DNA of 64,000 nucleotides from Streptomyces sp. L2 (lineage in GTDB: Bacteria; Actinomycetota; Actinomycetes; Streptomycetales; Streptomycetaceae). The DNA lies in contig NZ_QBDT01000001.1 of the NCBI RefSeq assembly GCF_004124325.1, positions 3,968,001 to 4,032,000 of the forward strand, in the 5' to 3' direction. The position numbers were made by a program, and so were the translations under genes. Below the pieces are notes generated by a model. It had not been told where the DNA came from and searched no databases. It saw only the letters and a program-made list of their open reading frames with translations. Positions 25,065-32,718 of the stretch are shown piece after piece (positions within the stretch are counted from its first letter, which is position 1; the number at the start of each line of letters is the position of its first letter).

Positions 25065-25244
25065 TCAGTTCTTCGCGCCGTCGGCGATCCAGGTCATGAA
25101 GTCACCTATCGCCTTGGCCGCGTCCGATATGCCTTGGAAGCCTATCTGCACGTAGTCGGCGGCCTTGGCCGGGTCCGTGATGATCACGTACAGCGCGAAG
25201 ACCACGAGCACGTACACGGCGATCTTCTTGGCGTTCACCGCCAC
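25065..25244 (-). CDS. Small membrane protein
   Basis: About 59 residues. One transmembrane helix (KKIAVYVLVVFALYVIIT) is followed by an amphipathic tail (YVQIGFQGISDAAKAIGDFM). GTG 25244 lies five bases after GGGAGG; GTG 25238 is the alternative. It is conserved next to the tRNA-Ser/tadA region in streptomycetes as far as I recall. Role unknown. Confidence 0.6.
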   Translation of the reverse strand: MAVNAKKIAVYVLVVFALYVIITDPAKAADYVQIGFQGISDAAKAIGDFMTWIADGAKN

Positions 25245-25371
25245 CGCGGCCTCCCTGTGCCTGTGCCCCGTGGGCGCCCTGTTGCCGGCGGCGAGTGTAA
25301 CCGTCATGCCTGCATCAAGACCCAACCGCCAGCGGCGGGAGAGCTTTTGCCCCGAAGGTCCCTCCACGCAC

Positions 25372-25401
25372 GAAGGGCCCCACCTGACGGCGGGGCCCTT
25401 C
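25372..25401 (-). terminator. tRNA-Ser(CGA) terminator
   Basis: GAAGGGCCCC and GGGGCCCTTC pair across a ten-base loop, just past the 3' end of the minus-strand tRNA. Confidence 0.8.
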
Positions 25402-25406
25402 CAGAG

Positions 25407-25491
25407 CGGTAGCGGAGGGATTTGAACCCTCGGTGACTTGCGCCACACTCGCTTTCGAGGCGAGCTCCTTCGGCCGCTCGGACACGCTACC
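25407..25491 (-). tRNA. tRNA-Ser(CGA)
   Basis: The acceptor strands GGTAGCG and CGCTACC pair, and a G is the discriminator. The anticodon arm GCTCGCCTCGAAAGCGAG has a CGA anticodon, the variable arm is long as in class II tRNAs, and the T arm is GAGGG-TTCAAAT-CCCTC. CCA is not encoded. Confidence 0.95.
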
Positions 25492-25557
25492 GAGGGAGAC
25501 CTTACAGCACGGCGGGGCATGGTCTGAAATCGGTATTCGGGGGCCGTAGGGGCCCTG

Positions 25558-26028
25558 TCAGCGGTTCCGGAAGAACTCGGTGAGGAGGGCGGCGCAGTCC
25601 GCCGCCAGGACGCCCCCGACGACCTCCGGTCGGTGGTTGAGGCGCCGGTCGCGCACCACGTCCCACAGGGAGCCGGCCGCTCCCGCCTTGTCGTCCCGGG
25701 CGCCGTAGACGACCCGGTCCACCCGGGACTGCACCAGCGCCCCCGCGCACATCGTGCAGGGCTCCAGGGTGACGACCAGTGTGCAGCCGGTCAGCCGCCA
25801 CTCCCCGAGCCGCGCGGCGGCCCGGCGCAGCGCGAGGACCTCCGCGTGGGCCGTGGGGTCACCGGTGGCCTCGCGCTCGTTGTGCCCGGCCGCGAGCACC
25901 GTCGTACCGTCCGGGGACAGGACGACGGCGCCGACGGGGACGTCTCCGCCCCCGGCGGCCAGGCCGGCCTCCTCCAGGGCGAGCCGCATGGCGGGCCGCC
26001 AGAGGTCGCGTACCGGATCGGGTGTCAC
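25558..26028 (-). CDS. tadA: tRNA-specific adenosine deaminase TadA
   Basis: About 156 residues. It deaminates A34 to inosine in tRNA-Arg(ACG), the tRNA whose fragment marks the left element. The zinc/catalytic motifs are HAEVLALR (His and Glu) and EPCTMCAGA (two Cys ligands). Other family segments are MRLALEEAGLAAGGGDVPVG and DRVVYGARDDKAGAAGSLWD. GTG 26028 gives TPDPVRDLWRPAMRL, which matches the usual start of streptomycete TadA; ATG 25989 is the alternative. It lies behind its customary partner gene. Confidence 0.92.
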   Translation of the reverse strand: MTPDPVRDLWRPAMRLALEEAGLAAGGGDVPVGAVVLSPDGTTVLAAGHNEREATGDPTAHAEVLALRRAAARLGEWRLTGCTLVVTLEPCTMCAGALVQSRVDRVVYGARDDKAGAAGSLWDVVRDRRLNHRPEVVGGVLAADCAALLTEFFRNR

Positions 26029-26096
26029 TTCGGGTGCCGGATCAGGTGTCGTGTCGGGTACCGGTTCGGGTGTCGTGCCGAGGGGGCGGGGCGCGG

Positions 26097-26648
26097 TCAG
26101 CGGACGGTCTCCAGCACCTCCGAGGCGCCCACGGCCTCGGCGATGGCACCGAGCGCGTCGTCGGCGTCCAGGGCGCGCAGCTCCTTCTCGGAGACGCCCA
26201 GGTCGTCGAGGATCCGGCTGTCGCCGACCGGGCTGTGCGGCACGGCGTCGGCCGGGTCGCCGCCCTCCTCGTCGTCGTCCTCGGACTCGCCGTCCTCGGT
26301 GCCGTCGAGGTCCAGGGCGTCCAGGTCGGGGCCGTCGGAGCCGGGCTCGCGGCCGAGGAGTTCGTCCGTGAGCAGCAGCTCCCCGTAGGCGCTGCGGGCG
26401 GCGGCGGCCGCGTCCGAGACGTAGATGCGAGGGTCGTCCTCGCCGTCCACGCGGACGACGCCGAACCAGGAGTCCTCCTGCTCGATCAGGACCAGCACCG
26501 TGTCCTCGTCGGGATTGGCTTCCCGCGCCAGGTCGGCCAGGTCCGACAGGGTCTCCACATCGTCCAGCTCTGTGTCGCTCGCTTCCCACCCGTCTTCGGT
26601 GCGCGCGAGCAGTGCGGCGAAGTACACCGTGACTCTCCCACTGGTCAT
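26097..26648 (-). CDS. tRNA adenosine deaminase-associated protein
   Basis: A 183-residue acidic protein that sits just upstream of tadA in actinobacteria. Its N-terminal half has VTVYFAALLARTEDGWEASD and VLIEQEDSWFGVVRVDGEDD. The C-terminal half is very acidic (SEDDDEEGGD) and ends GVSEKELRALDADDALGAIA. Function is unproven; the constant linkage to tadA suggests a supporting role. ATG 26648. Confidence 0.88.
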   Translation of the reverse strand: MTSGRVTVYFAALLARTEDGWEASDTELDDVETLSDLADLAREANPDEDTVLVLIEQEDSWFGVVRVDGEDDPRIYVSDAAAAARSAYGELLLTDELLGREPGSDGPDLDALDLDGTEDGESEDDDEEGGDPADAVPHSPVGDSRILDDLGVSEKELRALDADDALGAIAEAVGASEVLETVR

Positions 26649-26972
26649 AGGCGTGCCGGTTGGGGGTCCCCCCGGCGGAGGTCGTCGGGTGGGGAGAGCT
26701 TGGGGCTCCGAGCCCCACCCACTCGGAATCGTGGCAGAAACAAGGCGTTCAGGGGATGTCTTCGACTCCCTGTGTCTGGCTGTTTTGATCGTGGATCGCA
26801 AACGGGTCCCCAACGAATCCCAAAGGGACCCACCAGCGCGCTCATCGCCGCCACCTGCGGATCGTACGCGGCTTCACCGCGTGTTCACGCACGTCACCTG
26901 CCGGAACACCGCTCCGGCGTGGATCTTCCTCACCGTCTTCTTGCCTTGGCGACCTCTCTCACGTGGGCTTCG
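26649..26972. other. Intergenic region without a gene
   Basis: About 320 bases of lower-GC DNA. It holds a small GGGGCTCCGAGCCCC hairpin at about 26702-26716 and presumably the promoter of the tadA-partner gene. No coding potential is convincing on either strand. Confidence 0.5.
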
Positions 26973-27278
26973 TCACCAGCGGAAGGTGCGCATGCGCATC
27001 GCGTGCCGCAGCCGGGCCGCCTTGGCGCGTCGCGGCTGGACGCGGTCGCGCAGCGCGCGGGCCTCGGCCAGGTCCCGCAGGAAGCGGGCACGCCGGCGTC
27101 GGCGCTCGGCGTCCGTCTCGGGCGGCGCCGGCTCGTGCGCCGTCCGGTCGTACGACGGCTCGTGCGCCGTCCGGTCGTACGACGGCTCGTGCGCCGTCCG
27201 GTCGTACGGCGCCGGGCCGGAGCGCCCCTTCTCGGCGCCTCCGGTGCGGCCCGTTTCGTGGTCAGGCAGGTCGGGCAC
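26973..27278 (-). CDS. Small basic hypothetical protein with a 9-residue repeat
   Basis: About 101 residues from GTG 27278 (GTG 27308 is the alternative). The N-terminal part has three copies of YDRTAHEPS. The C-terminal part is highly basic and helical (ERRRRRARFLRDLAEARALR, RVQPRRAKAARLRHAMRMRT) and ends FRW. The C-terminus looks conserved among streptomycetes between tadA and upp; the repeat part is not. It could bind nucleic acid; function unknown. Confidence 0.6.
   Translation of the reverse strand: MPDLPDHETGRTGGAEKGRSGPAPYDRTAHEPSYDRTAHEPSYDRTAHEPAPPETDAERRRRRARFLRDLAEARALRDRVQPRRAKAARLRHAMRMRTFRW
27130..27210. repeat. 27-bp tandem repeat, three copies
   Basis: Units start at 27130, 27157 and 27184 with GGCTCGTGCGCCGTCCGGTC. 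They are nearly identical and in frame with the small basic protein. Confidence 0.85.
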
Positions 27279-27373
27279 GGTCTCACCACCCCAGTCCGTC
27301 CCTCCCACTTTCCCCCGGACGGGCGGTTTGACGCCAGGGCGAGGTGCCCACGGACGCGGTTACTGTTATGGGC

Positions 27374-28009
27374 ATGCGTCTCCACGTCGTCGACCACCCC
27401 CTGGTCGCCCACAAGCTCACCACGCTGCGCGACCGGCGCACGGACTCCCCGACCTTCCGCCGGCTCGCCGACGAACTGGTCACCCTGCTCGCCTACGAGG
27501 CCACGCGGGACGTGCGCACCGAATCGGTGGACCTCGACACCCCGGTCGCCCGGACCACCGGCGTCAAGCTGGCCCGCCCCCGCCCGCTGGTCGTGCCGAT
27601 CCTGCGGGCCGGACTCGGCATGCTCGACGGCATGGTGCGGCTGCTGCCGACCGCCGAGGTGGGCTTCCTGGGCATGATCCGCAACGAGGAGACGCTGCAG
27701 GCCTCCACGTACGCCACGCGCATGCCGGAGGACCTCTCGGGCCGCCAGGTGTACGTCCTCGACCCGATGCTGGCCACGGGCGGCACGCTGGTCGCGGCCA
27801 TCCAGGAGCTGATCCGGCGCGGCGCCGACGACGTCACCGCCGTCGTCCTGCTCGCTGCCCCCGAGGGCGTCGCCCTCATGGAACGCGAACTCGCCGGCAC
27901 CCCGGTCACGGTCGTCACAGCGGCGGTCGACGACCACCTCAACGACCACGGCTACATCGTCCCGGGCCTCGGCGACGCGGGCGACCGCCTGTACGGCGCG
28001 GCGGAGTAA
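27374..28009 (+). CDS. upp: Uracil phosphoribosyltransferase
   Basis: A 211-residue enzyme that converts uracil and PRPP to UMP in pyrimidine salvage. The start [20 protein letters not shown] is standard. The PRPP loop is [14 protein letters not shown], and the uracil-binding end is [17 protein letters not shown]. The length is exactly that expected. ATG 27374 is chosen over ATG 27368. Confidence 0.97.
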   Translation: MRLHVVDHPLVAHKLTTLRDRRTDSPTFRRLADELVTLLAYEATRDVRTESVDLDTPVARTTGVKLARPRPLVVPILRAGLGMLDGMVRLLPTAEVGFLGMIRNEETLQASTYATRMPEDLSGRQVYVLDPMLATGGTLVAAIQELIRRGADDVTAVVLLAAPEGVALMERELAGTPVTVVTAAVDDHLNDHGYIVPGLGDAGDRLYGAAE

Positions 28010-28076
28010 GCGAACGGTCCGGAGGTCTTCCCCAGGGGCGCTCGGCGGGTTCCTTCTACAGCGACGGTGCCTCAGG

Positions 28077-28145
28077 TGCGCCCCAAAGGGGCGCGGGGCT
28101 GTGTCTGAACATGCGGCTCCGCCGCGTGGGCGCGACCAGCCACAG
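28077..28145. repeat. Streptomyces-type intergenic repeat, copy 2
   Basis: It has the same order of blocks as 16611-16700: GCGCCCCAAAGGGGCGC, GGGGCTGT, GCGGCTCCGCCGC, then GTGGGCGCGACCAGCCACA. It lies between the convergent upp and LytR_C genes. Confidence 0.7.
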
Positions 28146-28166
28146 CCGGCCCGCGCCTGACGGCAC

Positions 28167-28820
28167 TCAGCAACCCCTCTTCGGAGAAGCGCTGGACGCC
28201 GGGGCAGAAAGCTTCGCCAGCGCCTGATCGGCCACCCCCCGCGGAGCGAGCCCCTTGAAGCCGTCCCCGATGATCAGGTCGAGGCCGGCCCCCTTGCGCC
28301 CGGCCTCGGTACGCCGCTCGGCCCCCGACACCTGCGTCCCCAGCACCGGCAGCGAGGTGTTGAGCGCGGACGAGGGCCCGAGCAGCAGCCCGGCACCCTT
28401 GACCTTCTTGTCGTACTGCTTCGGCGCGTTGGCCACGTCTCCGATCACGAAGCCGCGCTTCTTCAGCTCGTCCGCGGTGCTCTTGGCGAGGCCGCCGCGT
28501 GTCGTGGCGTTGTAGACGTTCACCGTGATCTGCCCCGGCTTGGGCGGCGCGGCCTGCCGCCCGCCGGCGGCCTTCACGTTCGCGGCCGACTGCGCCTTCT
28601 TGCGGCACGCCGCCGAGGACGCGGCCGCCGACGCCTTGTCGCCGCCGGTGAAGACGTCGATGAGCTGCAGTGTGCCCCAGCCGACCAGGCCGAGCGCGGC
28701 CACGGACGCCACGAGGGCGAGCGCGAGCCTGCCGCGCCGCCGGGGAGGGCGCATCCGGGGGTATTTGTCCCCTGTGATCCGGTACTTGCCGCCCATGCCG
28801 GGGGGAGTCAGCATGCTCAT
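28167..28820 (-). CDS. LytR C-terminal-domain protein, membrane anchored
   Basis: A 217-residue protein. A basic cytoplasmic head (YPRMRPPRRRGR) is followed by one transmembrane helix (LALALVASVAALGLVGWGTL) and an extracytoplasmic LytR_C domain (QITVNVYNATTRGGLAKSTA, DELKKRGFVIGDVANAP, GAGLDLIIGDGFKGLAPRGV). The domain occurs behind LCP wall-polymer ligases but here stands alone, so a wall-associated accessory role is likely. Confidence 0.85.
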   Translation of the reverse strand: MSMLTPPGMGGKYRITGDKYPRMRPPRRRGRLALALVASVAALGLVGWGTLQLIDVFTGGDKASAAASSAACRKKAQSAANVKAAGGRQAAPPKPGQITVNVYNATTRGGLAKSTADELKKRGFVIGDVANAPKQYDKKVKGAGLLLGPSSALNTSLPVLGTQVSGAERRTEAGRKGAGLDLIIGDGFKGLAPRGVADQALAKLSAPASSASPKRGC

Positions 28821-28953
28821 GAACGCAGCGTAGTGCGCCCGAGCGGCGATGCCTATTAGATGATCAGTGCAGGCCGCTCAGCGGAACCCGAAAGGGTCAA
28901 CAACCCTGGTCCGCCGGTGACGGAATTCCACCGGTGTCAGTGGTCCGCCGCTG

Positions 28954-29250
28954 TCAGTCCAGCTCGAGTACGCGGGCGTGCAGGACCTGGCGCTGCTGGA
29001 GGGCGGCGCGGACGGCGCGGTGCAGGCCGTCCTCCAGGTACAGGTCGCCCTGCCACTTCACGACGTGCGCGAAGAGGTCGCCGTAGAACGTGGAGTCCTC
29101 TGCCAGCAGGGTCTCCAGGTCGAGCTGACCCTTGGTCGTCACGAGCTGATCGAGGCGGACCGGGCGCGGCGCGACGTCCGCCCACTGCCGGGTGCTTTCC
29201 CGGCCGTGGTCGGGGTACGGCCGGCCGTTTCCGATGCGCTTGAAGATCAC
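28954..29250 (-). CDS. Small ParB/VapB-annotated family protein
   Basis: A 98-residue protein starting MIFKRIGNGRPYPDHGREST. The segment QLVTTKGQLDLETLLAEDST and the later LYLEDGLHRAVRAALQQRQV look like a ParB-type fold with a DGLHR motif. Homologues are commonly annotated as VapB-type antitoxins, but there is no adjacent toxin gene. A toxin-antitoxin role is therefore not supported here. Confidence 0.65.
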   Translation of the reverse strand: MIFKRIGNGRPYPDHGRESTRQWADVAPRPVRLDQLVTTKGQLDLETLLAEDSTFYGDLFAHVVKWQGDLYLEDGLHRAVRAALQQRQVLHARVLELD

Positions 29251-29515
29251 ACGGAAAGCCTACCGGTCAAGACGTTCCGGGCGCAGCCATGGCGCCGCAG
29301 TGCGACGCTGAAAAAGCCGTGGCACAACAGGTCATACCGGCGACTATCGGATGAGCATGCGGATGGCCGGGCGGCAGCCGGCGCGGCAGCCGTCGGGCAG
29401 CCGGGCGGCAGCCGCGGGGTGGCTGTGGGATGGCTGTGGGTTGGCCACGGTCCGAACGCCGGCCAGCCGTTCGGTGGCCTGGTGACTCCAGAGGACAAGG
29501 GAACAGGGGCCGTAG

Positions 29516-31087
29516 ATGAGTGACAGCGAGACGCTCCCCGCCGAGGCCCGGGAGATCGCCTCCGGGTACGCCTTCACCGGGGCCGCCCTGGACCTGGGCG
29601 CCCTCCTGTGGGACGGGAGCTGCCACGCCGGCGCCCCGGTCCGCATCCCCCTGCCCGTGCTCAACCGCCACGGCCTGGTCGCGGGCGCCACCGGCACCGG
29701 CAAGACCAAGACGCTGCAGCTGATCTCCGAGCAGCTGTCGGCGCAGGGCGTCCCGGTGTTCCTCGCGGACGTCAAGGGAGACCTGTCCGGCATCGCGCGG
29801 CCCGGGCAGGCGAACGCCAAGGTGTCGGGGCGGGCGGCCGAGGTCGCCCAGCAGTGGACCCCGGCCGGCTTCCCCGCCGAGTTCTACGCCCTCGGCGGCA
29901 TCGGCCACGGCATCCCCGTACGGGCCACGATCACCAGCTTCGGCCCGGTGCTGCTGTCCAAGGTGCTCCAGCTGAACCAGACCCAGGAGCAGTCCCTCGG
30001 CCTGATCTTCCACTACGCCGACACCAAGGGCCTGGAGCTGATCGACCTCAAGGACCTCAGGGCGGTCGTCGCCTTCCTCACCTCCGACGAGGGCAAGGAG
30101 GAGCTGAAGAACATCGGCGGGCTGTCCACCGCCACGGCCGGGGTGATCCTGCGCTCCCTGACCGCCTTCGAGGCGCAGGGCATGTCCGACTTCTTCGGGG
30201 AGCCGGAGTTCGACACGGCGGAGCTGCTGCGCACCTCGGAGGACGGGCGGGGCATCGTCTCCGTGCTCGAACTCCCCGCCGTGCAGGACAAACCGCAGCT
30301 GTTCTCGACGTTCCTGATGTGGCTGCTGGCCGACCTCTTCCACGACCTGCCCGAGGTGGGCGACGCCGACAAGCCCAAGCTGGTGTTCTTCTTCGACGAG
30401 GCGCACCTGCTGTTCAACGACGCCTCCAAGGCGTTCCTGGACTCCATCACGCAGACCGTGCGGCTGATTCGCTCGAAGGGGGTCGGCGTCTTCTTCGTCA
30501 CCCAGACCCCGAAGGACGTACCGTCCGACGTGCTCGGCCAGCTCGGCAACCGCGTCCAGCACGCGCTGCGCGCCTTCACGCCGGACGACCAGAAGGCGCT
30601 GAAGGCCACCGTGAAGACCTTCCCGAACTCCCCCTACGACCTCGAAGAGCTGCTCACCGGGCTGGGGACCGGTGAGGCCGTGGTGACCGTGCTCAGCGAG
30701 AAGGGGGCGCCGACGCCGGTCGCCGCGACCCGGCTGCGGGCGCCGGAGTCCCGGATGGGGCCGGTGGAGGGGGCGGAGCTGGACCGGTCGGTGCAGGGGT
30801 CGCCGCTCTACGGACGTTATGCACAGGCTGTGGATCGTGAGTCGGCGTATGAGAAGTTGACGGCGGCGGCCGAGGCCGAGGCCGCCGCCGAGGCTCCTGC
30901 GGGCGGCGGTGGTGGTGGCAAGGCCGAGGGGCGCGCGAAGGCCAAGGCGAAGGCGAAGGATGAGGAGTCCCTCGTCGAGCAGGTCGTGAGCAGTGGGATG
31001 TTCAAGTCGCTGGCGCGGTCGGTGGGGACGCAGATCGGGCGGGAGATCACTCGGTCGTTGTTCGGGACGGCTCGGCGGCGGCGGTAG
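29516..31087 (+). CDS. HerA-like helicase (DUF853)
   Basis: A 523-residue ATPase. Walker A is GATGTGKTKT near residue 60, Walker B is KLVFFFDEAHLLF near 290, and RSKGVGVFFVTQTPKDVPSD follows. The C-terminal part holds an Ala/Glu/Lys-rich linker (AAAEAEAAAEAPAGGGGGGK) and a conserved end SVGTQIGREITRSLFG. HerA-type proteins translocate DNA and often pair with NurA nuclease, but none is adjacent. Cytoplasmic. ATG 29516. Confidence 0.9.
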   Translation: MSDSETLPAEAREIASGYAFTGAALDLGALLWDGSCHAGAPVRIPLPVLNRHGLVAGATGTGKTKTLQLISEQLSAQGVPVFLADVKGDLSGIARPGQANAKVSGRAAEVAQQWTPAGFPAEFYALGGIGHGIPVRATITSFGPVLLSKVLQLNQTQEQSLGLIFHYADTKGLELIDLKDLRAVVAFLTSDEGKEELKNIGGLSTATAGVILRSLTAFEAQGMSDFFGEPEFDTAELLRTSEDGRGIVSVLELPAVQDKPQLFSTFLMWLLADLFHDLPEVGDADKPKLVFFFDEAHLLFNDASKAFLDSITQTVRLIRSKGVGVFFVTQTPKDVPSDVLGQLGNRVQHALRAFTPDDQKALKATVKTFPNSPYDLEELLTGLGTGEAVVTVLSEKGAPTPVAATRLRAPESRMGPVEGAELDRSVQGSPLYGRYAQAVDRESAYEKLTAAAEAEAAAEAPAGGGGGGKAEGRAKAKAKAKDEESLVEQVVSSGMFKSLARSVGTQIGREITRSLFGTARRRR

Positions 31088-31167
31088 TCCGGCGGTGGTG
31101 GGTTCTCGCCGGTGGGTTTTCGCCCCCCCCCGCCGCCCCTTCCCTTCCCGTCCCTGGGGCTTCGCCC

Positions 31168-31929
31168 CTAGACCCCCTTTTGCGCAGTTGCCCGCGCCCC
31201 TTTCGCAGCTCCCCGGCCTCGGACTCGGAATGCCGTGATGATCTCTACGATGCCTACGGCGATCAGCCACCAGCCGCCGAGGAGGGTCAGTACGGCGACG
31301 GAGCGGAACGGGGAGTCGATGAGGACGATCCCGGCGATGAAGGTGACGACGCCGAGGAAGGCGTGCCAGCCCCGTGCGGGCATGCGGGAGTCGGAGGCGG
31401 CGGCCAGGGTCTGGGTGATCCCGCGGATCAGCCAGCCGATGCCGATCCACAGGCCCAACAGCAGGATCGACTGCATGGGCCCCCGGAAGCAGAACAGGCC
31501 CAGCAGGATCGACAGGGCACCGCTGACGAAGGCCAGGACGCGCAGCGAGGTCCTCCTGTGGGTGCCGAAGGCGGCGACCAGCTGGAAGATGCCGCTGACC
31601 ACCAGGTAGATGCCGAACAGCACGCCGACGGCGAGCAGGGTGGCCTCGGGCCAGATCAGCACCAGGATGCCGAGGATCAGCGAGGCGCCGCCGGTGAGGA
31701 GGATGACCTGCCAGGCGGCCTCGGACAGGGCGCTCAGGGGCCCTTCGAAGGGTGGCTCGGGTTCGGTCCGGGATTCCTGCCGGGGGCCGGTGGCGCCGCC
31801 CGGGGGTTCCTCGGTGCGGACCCTTCGGTGGTCTGTGAAGGTGTCGTCGCGGCTGCCCGTGGCATGGACCTTGCGGTCGTCGAACTCCCGTCCCCACGGG
31901 GAGCCGCTGCTCGGTGATGGCTCGCTCAT
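31168..31929 (-). CDS. HdeD-family (DUF308) membrane protein
   Basis: A 253-residue protein with a ~75-residue hydrophilic N-terminus and six membrane helices in three repeats (LTGGASLILGILVLIWPEAT, LRVLAFVSGALSILLGLFCF, VTFIAGIVLIDSPFRSVAVL). HdeD proteins are linked to acid stress in enterobacteria; in streptomycetes the role is unknown. ATG 31929 gives MSEPSPSSGS. Confidence 0.85.
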   Translation of the reverse strand: MSEPSPSSGSPWGREFDDRKVHATGSRDDTFTDHRRVRTEEPPGGATGPRQESRTEPEPPFEGPLSALSEAAWQVILLTGGASLILGILVLIWPEATLLAVGVLFGIYLVVSGIFQLVAAFGTHRRTSLRVLAFVSGALSILLGLFCFRGPMQSILLLGLWIGIGWLIRGITQTLAAASDSRMPARGWHAFLGVVTFIAGIVLIDSPFRSVAVLTLLGGWWLIAVGIVEIITAFRVRGRGAAKGARATAQKGV

Positions 31930-31986
31930 ACTCCATGGTGAGTACGGCCGCGTCGCTCCCGCCACTGGAGGGAACGGCCCCCGCTC

Positions 31987-32586
31987 TCAGCCCTGCTGCT
32001 TGCCCGCCTTCCCGGCCTTCGCCGCCGCCTTCATCTCCTGCTTGTGTGCGCGCACCCTGGCCAGTGACTCGGGGCCGGTGATGTCGGCGACGGAGCGGAA
32101 GGACTTGGCCTCCCCGTACGCCCCGGCCGCCTCCCGCCACCCCTGCGGCCGTACCCCCAGCTGCTTGCCGAGCAGGGCGAGGAAGATCTGCGCCTTCTGC
32201 TTCCCGAACCCGGGCAGTTCCTCCAGCCGGCGCAGCAGCTCCGTGCCGCTGCCGGCCCCGCGCCAGACGCCCTCCGCGTCACCGTCGTAGTGCTCGACGA
32301 GGTACTGGCACAGCTGCTGGATCCGCTTGGCCATCGATCCCGGGTACCGGTGCACGGCGGGCTTCTCGGCGAGCAGCGCGGCGAAGGCCTCCGGCTCATG
32401 GCCGGCGATCTCGTGCGCGTCCAGGTCGTCGGCGCCCAGCCGCCGGGCGATGGTCGCGGGTCCCTTGAACGCCCACTCCATCGGCACCTGCTGGTCCAGC
32501 AGCATCCCGACCAGCGCGGCCAGCGGACTGCGCCCGAGCAGGGCGTCGGCGTCGGGGTCCTGGGCGAGGTGCAGAGTCACATCCAT
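31987..32586 (-). CDS. HhH-GPD-type DNA glycosylase-like protein
   Basis: A 199-residue base-excision-repair-like protein. DPDADALLGRSPLAALVGML with LDQQVPMEWAFKGP matches the N-terminal helices of HhH-GPD glycosylases. ELPGFGKQKAQIFLALLGKQ is the helix-hairpin-helix, and a catalytic Asp is not obvious after it. A lysine-rich tail (EMKAAAKAGKAGK) could bind DNA. ATG 32586. Confidence 0.8.
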   Translation of the reverse strand: MDVTLHLAQDPDADALLGRSPLAALVGMLLDQQVPMEWAFKGPATIARRLGADDLDAHEIAGHEPEAFAALLAEKPAVHRYPGSMAKRIQQLCQYLVEHYDGDAEGVWRGAGSGTELLRRLEELPGFGKQKAQIFLALLGKQLGVRPQGWREAAGAYGEAKSFRSVADITGPESLARVRAHKQEMKAAAKAGKAGKQQG

Positions 32587-32718
32587 GGCTCGATGATCGC
32601 GCGTACGGCCGGCCCCCGCCCGCCGGGAGCGGCCGACGCCCCGAACTCCATTGAGCACGACGGCCGATCGCTCCGTACGTAGTACGAGGAGCCGTGCGCC
32701 GGGAGAGGGAGGGCCGAC

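Noticed and set aside
28954..29250. A VapBC toxin-antitoxin locus
   Set aside because: Only the VapB-annotated small protein is present; no PIN-domain toxin lies next to it.
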